From: Prorocentrum cordatum
Taxonomy: Eukaryota; Sar; Dinophyceae; Prorocentrales; Prorocentraceae
Length of the DNA: 64,000 nucleotides
NCBI GenBank assembly: GCA_963575745.1
Contig: CAUYUJ010020245.1
Coordinates: 1-64,000 of the forward strand
Reading direction: 5' to 3'
The position numbers were made by a program, and so were the translations under genes. Positions 54,240 through 64,000 of the stretch are shown here, one piece after another. The first letter of the stretch is position 1; every line of letters starts with the position of its first letter. Below the pieces are notes generated by a model, which was given only the letters and a program-made list of their open reading frames with translations, did not search any database and was not told the origin of the DNA.

Positions 54240-55630
54240 GTAGTATGCTATGGGGGAGTTGTTGCTTTGTTCGGAACCGTTACCAGAACCGGGATCATTT
54301 CTCACCTATGCAACGGGTTTTCGGTCTTACACAACGTCTACCAGCGACGCTGCTCTCCGATGATCCCATAGATCCCGAGTGCCTGTCCACCGATCCGGTA
54401 CAGGATTTTCACCGAGCGGAAAAACTACGCCGAGCCGCTATGAAAGCGTGCATTGCCATGGACAGCCGAACGCGACTACCACGAGGCGTCTGTGCCAGAC
54501 ACCGTATGCCACCTACCTTCACAGAGGGTCAACTCGCGCTTGTTTGGGGGCAAGGACGAGTTGATTCCGGGAAGTGGTTTGGGCTTGGTGTGATTATTCC
54601 ACCTATTGCTGGTGGGGCTTAGACTAACATGCGTGGAGCAGCGTGGCCTGTGTCCAGCGAACGAATGCGCAGTGCCAGCCAAGATGAGAGTAGAGGCATC
54701 GAGATCGTCAACCGCTACCTTCATGACCTCACGATTGATACCGAGCACGCTCGCGGGGCTCGTCGTTATGTCGACGTCGCCAGCGAGGGAAATTCCACAT
54801 TCCCTGGGGGCGCGCCTCTACTCGACCCTGAAGCGGCAGAGGCCGATGAACTCCCCGACGACTCCGACATCGATGCCGATCAGGATCCACAACCGCCACC
54901 GCCAGAATAACCATAAGCATCGCCAACGATGGACAGCCATGACGAACCTGGACTGGCGCGCGCGGCACCTCAGAGCGACGATCGACAAGTTCGACCTCGT
55001 TGAGACACTGCCTCCTTTGCCGATGCGCAGGGCGATCCAGGGTCGAGACGGCCTTCCTCCTGTGGCGGGGGCGCTGGGGGGAACCTCCAGCTCTATTGCC
55101 CGAGGCTCAGGTGCGCCTTGGCCCGCTATTGCGTCGTCGTGCCTACCGCCGCCGGCGCCGACTGCGATCGCACCTCGTCATTGTCTTTCTGCGGATTCCG
55201 CGGACGAGCTGGCTACTTACCACGTGGACAGCAGTCACAATGTTCAGGCGACAGATGATCCGTTGGAGCGTGCAAGACTCCCGATCTGGAGAACATCTAC
55301 ACAGCCTGTCCATCAGAAGCAGCATATTTCAATTCCTCGAGGCCGTTCTTCTTCGAGAAGAAAGGGGCTGAGGACGACGTGGACTTACCGGCAGCAGTCA
55401 TAAAGAATGGTGTGAAATATGTGCTGCGGGACCTGGCGGCTTGAAGGCAACGCGCGTTCACCGAGGCGCCGCTGCTGCCGAAATCTACTGTCGACGAATT
55501 ATTCCATCTCGATGGCGCGACACATGGATGGAAAATGGACCAGCTCAATGATCCTGCTGTCCCGAAAAAATAGGACGCTGAGTCGCGATGAATTAGTCAA
55601 GGACGTCATGACCCCGGCATTGCAGCGTTG
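54240..55630 (+). pseudogene. copia pol segment after integrase
   Basis: Continues NRYQNRDHFSPMQRVFGLTQ, then LLSDDPIDPECLSTDPVQDF and a Lys/Arg-rich helix (RRAAMKACIAMDS). Then come FTEGQLALVWGQGRVDSGKW and MRGAAWPVSSERMRSASQDE. This is the C-terminal integrase and linker pattern I recall from dinoflagellate copia elements (FSPxQRVFG, LSDD.VDP). A later broken frame reads EEKKGAEDDVDLPAAVIKNG then FHLDGATHGWKMDQLNDPAV. It is acidic and Pro/Gln-rich between 54830 and 55400. Several stops. Confidence 0.55.
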
Positions 55631-56380
55631 AGCCGCACTGTGCCTACGCTTTCAACCTCAGACGTGCCTCTTGCTCTGCAGTGTCTGTCTCTAGCATCAG
55701 GGGGGCATGAAGTATGGATATTGGTAATTTTCAAGTGTCCCAGGTCTCCCCGTCCTTCCGTTCGGGCTCCTGGGACGCGCGGTCGAGCGCATTCCGTCGC
55801 GCAGGTTCCACGCGCGATGCGCGCGGTGTATTTTCGCGCATCGGAGCGCCCTCGGAGATTCCAAGCTGCATTCTGTTTTGCATTTGGGGGGTCCGCGAGT
55901 CGCAGCTGCCGCGGCGCGATCTTCGAGGCAACCCCTTCGAGTGCTGTTCGCGGGCGCAGGGCGCTTCGCGCGCTGCGCCCGATCGCACGCGGCGCGGTGC
56001 GCGAATCAGACGGGTGCGCCCGTCAGACCGCCCTCCAATTATTTCCGGATTCTAGAACGTGTCAAAGAAGCGCGGTTTTTTTTGTTGCAGAAGCGGGTCC
56101 GGAATTTTTCAAAAAGCAGTCCGGAAATTTCCAATAAACAATTTTGAGGTGTGGAATGTGCCCGCCGCGCAGGACATTTGAAGAATTCTGAAATTCGGGA
56201 ATTTCCCAAATGGCTTCCGGCATTTTGCAACATCGATCTCGGGATTTTTCAAAAACGGTTCCAGAATTTCAAAAGTAGGCCAGACATGTCCAGACACGTT
56301 CTTGGACTTTTTTGCCAATCGACCCTCGAAGAAATTTCCAGAGTCGCGGGTGATTGAATTGACCAGGTCTTTGGAAGACG
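55631..56380. other. Unassigned stretch between copia linker and RT
   Basis: Contains GC-rich sequence, then a TTCC/GGAA-rich patch (56050-56290) in which GGAATTTTTCAAAAA, GGAAATTTCC and GGGATTTTTCAAAAACGG recur. Possibly an insertion into the element. No ORF is credible. Confidence 0.35.
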
Positions 56381-56412
56381 GGGCGGTGCGCCACCGCCCC
56401 CCCCCCCCCCCC
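56381..56412. other. GC hairpin GGGGCGGTGCGCCACCGCCCC
   Basis: A 21-bp inverted repeat with a 1-3-nt loop, followed by a long C run. Function unknown. Confidence 0.6.
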
Positions 56413-56579
56413 GCGCTAGGCAACGAGAAGGGGGATCATCAAGTGCCGAATAGCCCCCTACGGGCGACTATTCGACTGCGAATGGGTGACCGACCAGAGT
56501 AGACAATATTCGACGCAAAGTGTACCCCGCGCGAAGGGTGTTAGAAATTCCGGGGTCTCCGGAATTTTGTCAATACCGA

Positions 56580-57320
56580 ATGGCGTCAATCGGTTCTTCT
56601 CGTCCGCTTGGGCGGGCGACGTCAAGTCGGCATTCCTTTGAGGATTCCGAAATCAGCGTGAAGAGCTTCTTTTTGCCGCACACCTTGCGGTGGGCATTTC
56701 TGGCGGGGATCCCGACGAATTCCTGGTAATTGAACTGCTGACAGAAGTTGATGGACGTGTTGCCAGCCTTGCAGGCTGGCGCAGAAGTCTTCTGGCTGCC
56801 ATCAAAGTGCATGGCTTCACTCGCCATCCTCTGGCACCCTGCGCCATTCTTATGCGCGGAACGATTGACGGACGCCCTGAGCAAATTTCGGGTCTCGCTG
56901 TCATCGAAGCAGATGTTTTGTTTGGGGGGGCGGCATTGGAGATATTTGTCGGTGCCGGTTCTCGATTCCGGCAGCGGTTTACATTCGGACAATAGATTGA
57001 GCTCGCGGAGGGCGCTGCTGGGCACGGCGGGCGCACACTGCGGCAACGCAAAAAAACGACGCCACCATCTCCATGGCGCGGCATCTTGCAGAACGAGCTC
57101 GGGCGCCGCAATGGCCCCGAACTGCCAGCTACACCAGAGGAGATCACAACAATGCGTGGTTTGCGTGGGAAACTGGATTGGACATGCCGAGAAGGCATGC
57201 CCAACGGCTCGGGGGGCGCATCTCTTCTGAGCAGCATTCTGCCCAACGCCGAGGTGAGAGACTCCGTCGAGGAAAATGCTGCACTGCGGCCAACCTGGCC
57301 CCAGGGGGGAACAGGGTGAG
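56580..57320 (+). pseudogene. copia-like reverse transcriptase remnant
   Basis: A single plus frame (stops at 56639 and 56996) reads AGDVKSAFL just before a stop, matching the GDVKxAFLQG block with its first catalytic Asp. It continues AGWRRSLLAAIKVHGFTRHP LAPC, then the block GLAVIEADVLFGGA where GVHVDDLLGGG is expected, so the YVDD-type site has degenerated. RQRFTFGQ follows. After the second stop, ELPATPEEITTMRGLRGKLD W resembles the copia block TxEEIxxFRxxxGxLxW. The 294-codon minus-strand ORF over the same DNA is a shadow. Confidence 0.6.
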
Positions 57321-57350
57321 CCAGTCAATCTCGACGGCGACGTCATGGGC

Positions 57351-58513
57351 GACATCTTGCGCGACTGAGAGAACGACGATGACAAGATGGGTGGCGGCTC
57401 AGGTGGTTCAGCGGCTGCATCGGCCGACGGCCCCCGGGCTGCCCCCCGCGCCACGGCGCCGCAGGCGCCTCTTGAAGATCACCCCGGCACGTCTCGTCAT
57501 CGCGACCTTCAAGGAGGACGAGGAGCAGGCGAGGTGCGCGAGAGCTCCCGAGACTTCCCTCGGAGACACGGACTTCCAGGATCCCATGGGCGTGGACGGC
57601 GCGGGAACTGCGGAAGTCGACGAGGAGCTGCGCGACGAGCGGCGCATGGTCGCGGACATGCAGAACCCGGACTCCCTGGGCCGCTTCGACTCTAGGGGCC
57701 GAGGCATCATCGTCCGCGGCGGCGGCGATCACGACGTCGTGAACTACGTGCCCAGGGAAGATGCCGACGCGGATGCCCTGTCATCCGAGGCCGAGACGAA
57801 GAGAAATGAGGCGACGGCGGGCTTGTGCAAGAGGATCTCCGGCCGCAGCGGCGAAAAGGCGAAGAGGGCACGCAGCTGGGACGACTGCAACAGATCCTCG
57901 AGGAGAACGGCAACCGCTTCGAGCTCCCTGAGGGAGGTCCCGGGGGAGCGGATGCCATCCGACCCGGTGCCAAGTATCCATCACCACAGAGCGCACATTT
58001 CATTCCTCATGGCCACAACACAGAACCTCGAGCTGGAAGTGCGTCATTGGGACTTGGATTCTCACCAGGATGCATAACGCTGAAACTGGTTCATCGCGCC
58101 GTCGGCAGAGGATCATCCAGCTGCAGGAGGCGGGAGAGGAGTCTCGAGCTGACATCCAACGGGCCAAGCTGCAGTGGTGCCTCGACCTGTAGCAGACCAA
58201 GATGGCTTTGATCAAGCAGCGCGGCGTGGTGGAGAACGGACTCGTCTGCGCCAAACGTCAATTCGAGGGGCATGGGCACAAGGGCGCGAAGGTGTCCGAC
58301 CCGGAGACTGCGAACCCTGCAGACTACATTGAGGGGCTGCCAAACTTTCTCTGCAAGTTCGCGGCGCGCTCGGAGATGCAACGCATCCAGCGTGCCAGAG
58401 CGAACCTGCTCGCGCAGATTTCTCAATTTCCAGACCTTGGCTTCTTGGAGCCGCTACTTCAAGAGGCAGCTGTGGAACCGATTCCACAGGGTAGAGTGCG
58501 CCTTGAACGATAA
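57351..58513 (+). pseudogene. Coding-like region in shifting frames, unknown protein
   Basis: Protein-like frames follow one another: LKITPARLVIATFKEDEEQA through VNYVPREDADADALSSEAET (57470-57800), then QLGRLQQILEENGNRFELPE (57880-57960), then MALIKQRGVVENGLVCAKRQ and LPNFLCKFAARSEMQRIQRA (58202-58510). Charged helices dominate. The changes of frame without visible introns suggest a decayed gene or element polyprotein, or sequencing errors. No domain is recognised. Confidence 0.4.
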
Positions 58514-58639
58514 GGGAAGCCACTTCAGCATGATGGCGGACCTGGAGGAAGCAGTGGATACACCGAAAGGAGTTCGAGAACCTACCACCAAGAACCTAGG
58601 CCGCGCGCCCTGGCCAAGACGGACTCGACCTCTGACCGA

Positions 58640-59807
58640 GGAGGCCACCCACGCAAGAAGGGGCGAGCACCGAAGGCGCCGGCAGAACAAGAAGACAAAT
58701 TGCCAGGCCGAGCTGGGCGAGGAGGTCGGACGTGGACTCGCAAGAGGGCGACGACGAACAGGGGGAAGATACCGCGCAGGAGGAAGATCCCCGCGGTGGA
58801 CAACCTGGCGCAGCATCAGGCGTCGACATTTACGGCGGCAACTTCCTGCTGGAACACGAGACGCCTCACGGAGGCTGCGCGGAGAGGAAGCTCACTGCCC
58901 AGGCTCCGGCCAATATCAGAGAGGAAGAAAAAGACGATCCTGAGTCGATCCCAGAGGCATCAGAAGGCGAAGCCCCGCCGGCGAGAGGAGCCAAGAGACT
59001 CGCGACAGTCTCTGGCGACGCCGCCAAGGAGACCGCCGAGGAGACGGCCAATGAGACAACCGAGGAGAACCAGCCACTCCTCCCAAGGCCGAGGTGCGTC
59101 GGGACCGTCGGCGTCTACGTCTTGTTCCCCACGATCACAGCAAAACCAAAACCAGCGTCCTGGCCCATCGTCGAAGCTCCATGGTCAGGTGCACGAGTGC
59201 GGTTGCCAACCCAGGAAGACAAATCGACCCGGGAGATTTGGATGTTGCCCACGAGCGGAACTTGGACTTCGATTTCGCTGCCAGGTACGCGGCAAGTCGG
59301 GAGCTTGGCGAAGAAGTTGGACTGTGCGCCCTTCTGGACAACCTGGTAGAGATTCCTAGCGACAAAACAACGATCCCACCTCACAAGAACTACGCGTTCC
59401 TTCACCTGGGACTACCCGCGGCGAAAGGGCCACAGCATCTTGCTCGTGATGAGGTGGTGTGTCAGGGTGTTCAAGACTTGGGATTCCGCGCCGGAGACAA
59501 CTACCGCGCTTGGATCAACTTGGACGACCTTGTCGCGATACCAGACCTTCTACCAGAATGTGAGCAGCCACTGGTCTACATCGCGAGTGTGGAAGATGAG
59601 AAGATCCTGCATATGAAGCAAGACATCGTGAAGCAAGCGCAGGCGACGAAGGACGAGACATCTGAGCTCGAAAGGAGTGGACGTTGGCCTACCGATGATG
59701 TGATCTACTACTTGGTATTGAAAAGCTGTGCTCGGTCAAACGCTCAGGATCCGAACCTCGACGCGACCGTCAATTATCCCATGTCGGAGATGATGGCCGT
59801 GCAGTAG
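58640..59807 (+). pseudogene. Nudix-like hydrolase region, frameshifted
   Basis: The first frame (58732 onward) is an acidic, Thr/Glu-rich stretch (ETAEETANETTEENQPLLPR) leading to CVGTVGVYVLFPTITAKPK. At about 59150 the reading moves to another frame: TSVLAHRRSSMVR, NPGRQIDPGDLD, AARYAASRELGEEVGLCALL, then YAFLHLGLPAAK, ending at the stop 59805. RELGEEVGL fits the REUXEEXGU half of the Nudix box, and VGVYVLF, LAHRRSS and PGRQIDPGD lie where Nudix strands are expected. The Gly and Glu earlier in the box are not at canonical spacing. The C-terminal part is intact and ends YPMSEMMAVQ. If genuine it would hydrolyse a nucleoside-diphosphate-linked compound. Confidence 0.4.
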
Positions 59808-59846
59808 CAATGCACGAGTCAACCTACTTCCCGTATTCGGTTTAGG

Positions 59847-60542
59847 ATGTTGACGCACATGCTATTCGACATCACCCTGGGTCTGACTGAATCGTGCAAT
59901 GCGTATGAGTGTGAGATCGCGCAGAACTACCTGGAGACAGGAGACGAGAGCTGTGATTTCGACGCTCTTTATGCGTACTTCCAGGTGTGCACGGGCGCCG
60001 AGATCCAGGTCCCTTCCGATCCTCACCCAGTGTCAGATTCCATATGTGCGCCATTCGGTGTCTTGCTTGGCTGGGCTCCTGCAGCGCTGGCCGTCATCCC
60101 CAGCATGGGCTACAACGACCTTCCGGGGATCGGCAGAACCCTGTGGCACCCTCCTCAGGAGGAGAAGAAGTTTGTCGTAGACAGCTGGGGGGAACTGGTG
60201 AAAGAAGGCGAGCAGGCCCTCGGGGGCATTATGGACCAGGTCAGGATCCACGGCGAGAACAACAATGACAAAGCAGAGATGGCCCGCCAGTTGGAGAACC
60301 TCAGCGATTTGTCAGGTGCTGTTGGGATTCTCAAAGGATTTGTCGAGAGCCCTCCACCAATGGGCGGAACCGTCGCCGCGGCCATGAAGGTTGCGGTGGC
60401 TATCGATCACTGCGCCGCTACCCCAGGATTGGAAGAGTTTCCAGCAGAGAAGGGTGAGATACTCCTTGGACCTGAAGGAAACTACCTCAGCGCCAACTGG
60501 AGGAAGCCCTACAAGCCGCCCAGGAACAACAAGGCTGTTTAA
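59847..60542 (+). CDS. Hypothetical protein, 231 residues
   Basis: Intact ORF 40 bp after the preceding stop, in the same frame. MLTHMLFDITLGLTESCNAY is followed by an acidic segment and two hydrophobic stretches (GVLLGWAPAALAVIPSMGYN; MGGTVAAAMKVAVAIDHCAA). The C-terminus is basic and Pro/Asn-rich. Cys residues cluster in the first 50 positions. No domain recognised. Same frame and strand as the Nudix-like region suggests one decayed polyprotein read through a stop, but it could be a separate gene. Confidence 0.4.
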   Translation: MLTHMLFDITLGLTESCNAYECEIAQNYLETGDESCDFDALYAYFQVCTGAEIQVPSDPHPVSDSICAPFGVLLGWAPAALAVIPSMGYNDLPGIGRTLWHPPQEEKKFVVDSWGELVKEGEQALGGIMDQVRIHGENNNDKAEMARQLENLSDLSGAVGILKGFVESPPPMGGTVAAAMKVAVAIDHCAATPGLEEFPAEKGEILLGPEGNYLSANWRKPYKPPRNNKAV

Positions 60543-60559
60543 CACCGCATGATGAGCGA

Positions 60560-60890
60560 CCGCTGGAAAGCGCGCCATAAGCTCGACGTCGCGAGGGGCC
60601 ACCTACGCGGCGCCCTCCTTCACAACGACTGCTTGGCCGCCTGGGTTTCTGGAGGTTCAGTTTGGGGGAACCAAGTCCCCAGAGGATCCCTTTTTATTCC
60701 TGGGCATCTGTCAGGACTGTCCTCATATCAAGGGGCCAATTGCGTGTCCAACCGGACAGCGGTGGATCGCGGTTGCGTCGCCGATATGCGCCAGGGAGAT
60801 GCAGCGTGACAAGGAGCTCAACAAGAAGGGGGCCACGATCGAGACCGCCTACCACGGTGCCAACTTGGTGCCCTGGCATCTATCTGGAGC
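60560..60890 (+). other. Coding-like link between two hypothetical ORFs
   Basis: A frame reads CPHIKGPIACPTGQRWIAVA then SPICAREMQRDKELNKKGAT before a stop near 60893. It is Cys-containing and protein-like, in a different frame from the ORF at 60891. Confidence 0.3.
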
Positions 60891-61505
60891 ATGAAGGGCT
60901 TGTTCGAGTCGAAGCCAGGACCTTCGAGCTGCGATAACTTCAACGGCATGTTCTGCGAAATGAAATTTCGCCGCGTCTCCTGCGCCCACTACGTGGCGCA
61001 TGCGTCGTCTGACGTCAGCCCCGGCATGAACCTGTGCTTTTGCATTTTCGAGCTGCAGGTGAATCGCAATCGTCGCGCAGACTGTCCCAAGATGTTTGCC
61101 CAAAAGCAGTGGTGCCAGACCGAGGAGGGCATTTACGTCAATGCGCTCTGGATTCACATTGCGACGATGAGGGGGGCCTGGGACAAGGTACAGGCGAAGC
61201 CTAAAGTCTGCGGATGGCACAGGCTCTGGAATCGCACGGTCAGGATGTACCCCGCGGCAGAGGCCATCCCGACAGCGTTTCCGAGCGTCCACGCGTACTT
61301 AGACGAGACGATCGAGGACCCCGACTTGCCCGTTCTCGAAGTCAGGCTGGTTCCCGATCACGAGAGATGGTTTCCTCAGTGGACCACGGAGCTCAGTGCA
61401 GCAGATCGTTGCATGGAGTACACTGGCCAACAGTGTGACCGCCGCGGAGTCGAGCCACAGTTTCGTGGATCAGATGGGGCAGGCTACGGACGCGGCGAAG
61501 TCTGA
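60891..61505 (+). CDS. Hypothetical Cys-rich protein, 204 residues
   Basis: Starts at ATG 60891 (MKGLFESKPGPSSCDNFNGM). Cys-rich in the first 90 residues (FCEMKFRRVSC, MNLCFCIFE, DCPKMF, KQWCQTEE), then tryptophan-rich (GWHRLWNRTVRMYPAAEAIP; ERWFPQWTTEL). The composition looks coding. No domain recognised. Probably a continuation of the decayed unit starting near 57.35 kb. Confidence 0.4.
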   Translation: MKGLFESKPGPSSCDNFNGMFCEMKFRRVSCAHYVAHASSDVSPGMNLCFCIFELQVNRNRRADCPKMFAQKQWCQTEEGIYVNALWIHIATMRGAWDKVQAKPKVCGWHRLWNRTVRMYPAAEAIPTAFPSVHAYLDETIEDPDLPVLEVRLVPDHERWFPQWTTELSAADRCMEYTGQQCDRRGVEPQFRGSDGAGYGRGEV

Positions 61506-61717
61506 ACATTTCATCATGGACCCTGGGTCGGACAATCCCTTCAAGGATTTCTCTTAGAGACGCGCATGGAAAGGCAGCGGTACCTATTCTGAAAGGAATT
61601 TCACGGTCTGAGGCGAGGCGGCGTCTCGGCTGCAAGAAGGGTAGGAGCTGTGCTCGTCAGCCTCTCCTCCTCCTGCGCCTCTCTCTACGCTCCCTTGCGC
61701 GCCGCCGCGTCGGCGCG
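61506..61717. other. Non-coding spacer with CTCCTCCTCC tract
   Basis: No ORF of note. The short CTC tract (about 61662-61674) precedes the shared segment, as at 49644. Confidence 0.4.
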
Positions 61718-61832
61718 CAGGGGCCCTCGAGGCATCGCGGCGCGCCGGTAACGGACGCGCCCGCGCCGTTGTAAAAGGAGAGGGGGACATGCTCTCATCC
61801 ATGCAGTCACTACCGTGCAACCCACGCGCTGG
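61718..61832 (+). repeat. Shared segment copy 2
   Basis: GGGGCCCTCGAGGCATCGCG, GGCGCGCCGGTAACGGACGC, GTAAAAGGAGAGGGGGACAT and CAGTCACTACCGTGCAACCC match 49830-49985 in order, with a deletion of about 42 bp. It lies directly before a degenerate LINE endonuclease frame. Confidence 0.65.
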
Positions 61833-61843
61833 GGCATTCTGAT

Positions 61844-62359
61844 GTGGAGCATAATGATGTTGACGTTCAGCACTGGAACTGCACGTCTGCAGCAGATGAG
61901 CTGAGGTTGGCAGACATCAGCGAAGAGTTTCGGCACATCGACCTCATGGCCCTCGCCAGCACGTGCGGGCGCGCCTCAAAATATCATGCGCCTGCGAGGT
62001 CTTCTCTTAGATGCCATGTCGCGCTGCGCGCAGAGTTCGCACCAGGAAGACAGGTCAACAAAGCGCGCGGCATTATTTTGTTCATGCGGAAGCATAAGTT
62101 TTTCGACAAACACGCGTTTGACACTCCGTTGTCGCCGAAGGAGCCGAGGGGCAGGGTTGCGCTCTTCAGTATCCGCTCAGGTCGCTTCGACCTGCTGATC
62201 CCCATGGCATGCTCTCCTCCGAAGCCCTCAGGACGCCGCGAAGGTAGAGAGAGTGATAGACCTCCCGCGCAGAAGAAGTACAGGCGCGCCGTCGACGCGA
62301 CGGCGGCCTGGCTTGAGCGCGCCCCCTCCAGGGCACCTGCCAGAGCGAGTCAGCCATAG
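61844..62359 (+). pseudogene. Degenerate LINE endonuclease fragment
   Basis: A 171-codon frame reads DISEEFRHIDLMALASTCGR, where LINE endonucleases carry a FxxLDIxxLQET-type block. Then come VNKARGIILFMRKHKFFDKH, the corresponding NKxxGVxLxxxxK block, and GRVALFSIRSGRFDLLIPMA followed by CSPPKP, the GRxGxLRxxxGxxDxxxxxxYxPP block. Key acidic residues are missing (Glu of the QET motif replaced). The assignment rests on my memory of dinoflagellate LINE sequences. Confidence 0.4.
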
Positions 62360-63340
62360 GGCTTCGACCTGAATGATTCGTTCGGCTGGAGGCAGCACGG
62401 AGGGGGGGGGCAGGTGATGGTTGCATCGACGGCTCCGGGTCGGCATCGCGGAAAGGAGCAGCACTGCGCGAGCGATCTCGCGCTGGAGCTTCTTGAAAAG
62501 CACGCCGCGAGATTGGCCCGGCCTATTATGGGGCCCGCAGCGAGACGAGCATTGATTTTCTGGGCAGTTTCGAGCGGCAACGACCATGGCGCAGAAGTGC
62601 ACGCCCCTGTTGCGATCGAACCTGCGGCTGAAGCTCATCCAGAGGAGGGGGCCCGCAGGGTCGTGCGCCGTCACTGCTCCAAATGGGTTGCGCGCTGGAC
62701 ACATCGCGCTCGGAGGCCGAGCGGGCGCAGCGGGGCTGCGATCGGCTCGCACAGGCGCTTCGCCACGGGCGTAGCGTTCCCGCCTTCGTCGAGGAGCTTG
62801 AGCGCCACTTCGTCAGCGGCCCCGACTTCCATGACCTGTGCTTCGCGGATCCTTCTTCCGACGCTGCCTGGGCGAAGTGGGCTGCGACGGTCTGAGAAGT
62901 GGCTGAGAGGCACTTGGGCGGCCAGGCCGCCGTCGACCCTCGCGCCCGAGAGCGCGCCGCGGAACGCGCTCGCCTTGTTGCGGGGAGACGGCGGATTCGA
63001 GAAGCTGGCGGGGGCGAAGACGACGCGCGCCCACGGCCGGCTCGTACCTCTCGGAAGCTTCGCGCTCTACGGCGAGCGAGGCTGGGCGGGGCGACGGCGC
63101 AGCTGGCGGCTGAGATCGGCGCGGCGCAGGTCTGGCGGCCGGCGCGCCCGCTGGCGGGCATGCGCGGCGGGCCGTGCGAGAGGCGCTGCAACGTTGCGGG
63201 CGAGTTCGCGCCCAGACGATCGGAGGTGGGCGAGCATTTCGCGCTGGCAGGCCCCGCGGGCGGCCTCGACGCCGTTGCTCTGGAGGGCCAGATTCAGTTC
63301 GACAACATCGCCCTTGGGATCCAGACTGCCGCCAACGAAG
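62360..63340 (+). other. Interior of the degenerate LINE, no domain resolved
   Basis: Open frames shift repeatedly. One short protein-like stretch is PAFVEELERHFVSGPDFHDL (62790-62850), ending in a stop. No YxDD-type reverse transcriptase site is visible on the plus strand, so the RT core is either deleted or unrecognisable. Confidence 0.35.
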
Positions 63341-64000
63341 GGGTTCAGGGAGAGATTCGGCGTTGCGTCCTGGCTCGTCGTCGCGGGCGCAATTCCAAGG
63401 GCCGTTTCTGGAGCAAGAATAGGGTCTGGAAGTTCACGAGGATTGTTTTCGGGGCCGTGGTCCAGGGTGCCTTGCTCGCGAGCCTGTCTACCCTGGTGCT
63501 CGCTGAGGCGCAGGAGAATCGGCTGGATAGGGTGCTCGCGGGCTTCGCTCGTAAGGTTCTTGGAGGCGACGCGTGTCGGAAGCAGGAGATGGTAGATGAG
63601 CAGGGGGATGCGATTCGAGACGAGCACGATCGACCTCTCAGTAAGTACAAAGCGTACTCGGACGAGGTTGTACTTCGGCGCGTCGGCGTCGCTTCTTCCA
63701 GGATCGAGCTCCAGGTTAGGCGGATTCGGAGGCATCGCCGACGGCTTCGACGCCCAGATCGACATGCCCAGGAAGTAGGAGCTGCATTCGGCCAACTCCC
63801 AGTCGACCCAGGACCCACTATCCTGCCCAGGGCGCCCTCGCCCTTGACGCGAACCCGCGCGCTCTGAGGTTCGCTGCCGATGTCGTGAAATTGTTGGAGA
63901 GGGCGGAGGAGGAGGAGGGGCTTCTGGAGGACCTCTGCGTGGGCTCAGAGGGGGGCGCGAGGTTTCGGATCAACATGCGAGCCGTATTTATGAATTCTGA
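63341..64000 (+). pseudogene. Degenerate LINE ORF2, C-terminal part, running off the window
   Basis: The frame reads VWKFTRIVFGAVVQGALLAS, LSTLVLAEAQENRLDRVLAG, FARKVLGGDACRKQEMVDEQ, SDEVVLRRVGVASSRIELQV and RRIRRHRR. This matches the post-RT region of dinoflagellate LINE ORF2 I recall (VxxALxxGLxxxVL...LDRxxxxxxRKxxxGxAC; LRxxGVxPxxxELxxRRLRW). After a frameshift near 63830 the last frame continues ALDANPRALRFAADVVKLLE to the window edge with acidic residues and no stop until the end. Confidence 0.5.

Larger units (their letters stand above)
50400..57320 (+). mobile_element. Degenerate Ty1/copia-like retrotransposon
   Basis: Recognisable pieces in copia order: gag with zinc knuckle, protease remnant, exonuclease-X-like domain, gag-pre-integrase and integrase, linker, then reverse transcriptase. 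Multiple stops and frameshifts interrupt every domain and no RNase H was found after the RT. A stretch of about 0.75 kb of unrelated-looking DNA (55631-56380) separates linker and RT. LTRs are not established. See the candidates at 49830-49985 and 61718-61832. Confidence 0.7.

Noticed and set aside
56570-57454. 294-codon minus-strand ORF
   Set aside because: The plus strand over the same DNA carries ordered copia reverse transcriptase blocks, so the minus ORF is a shadow.

Overview
The window looks like nuclear DNA of a dinoflagellate. Three things point there: short-exon genes all on one strand whose introns include GA-AG and GC-AG types; proteins of families I recall as highly multicopy in dinoflagellates (a hypothetical family near the left edge and a protein with KRPA repeats); and LINE and Ty1/copia-like elements of dinoflagellate type. 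The high GC of the right four fifths would suit a GC-rich lineage such as Prorocentrum, but the genus cannot be decided from sequence alone. No rRNA, tRNA, spliced-leader RNA or CRISPR array was recognised.

Region 1 (1-12.9 kb, moderate GC, AT-rich at both edges) carries three genes on the minus strand: a member of a large uncharacterised dinoflagellate family (469-2450), a 7-exon gene for an acidic KRPA-repeat protein of about 332 residues (3306-5824), and an 11-exon gene for a low-complexity protein of at least 827 residues (7668-12568). The last gene has no visible 5' exons and stops at an abrupt AT-rich to GC-rich boundary near 12.9 kb. An inverted minisatellite separates the second and third genes.

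Region 2 (12.9-41.2 kb) is almost entirely repetitive. It holds at least five kinds of inverted-repeat (MITE-like) elements, one with a T-rich core of about 490 bp and one 176-bp family with TA target duplications in two copies. It also holds several satellites (85/90-bp, 129-bp, 161-bp, about 150-bp CCAAT type), a composite satellite of about 5 kb with some two dozen CACGTG palindromes, a 1.6-1.7-kb segmental duplication, and a dispersed repeat of about 100-170 bp. Only a few isolated exon-like stretches are coding candidates.

Region 3 (41.2-48.7 kb) is a LINE with two intact overlapping frames: ORF1 (RanBP2-type zinc finger plus coiled coil) and ORF2 (APE-type endonuclease, reverse transcriptase, zinc knuckle, RNase H, C-terminal zinc fingers). 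It looks young.

Region 4 (49.6-64 kb) is a graveyard. It holds a decayed Ty1/copia-like element (gag, protease remnant, exonuclease-X-like domain, integrase, RT; 50.4-57.3 kb), then about 4 kb of plus-strand coding-like sequence in shifting frames with a Nudix-like signature and two intact hypothetical ORFs. A second, degenerate LINE (endonuclease fragment and the C-terminal part of ORF2) runs off the right edge.
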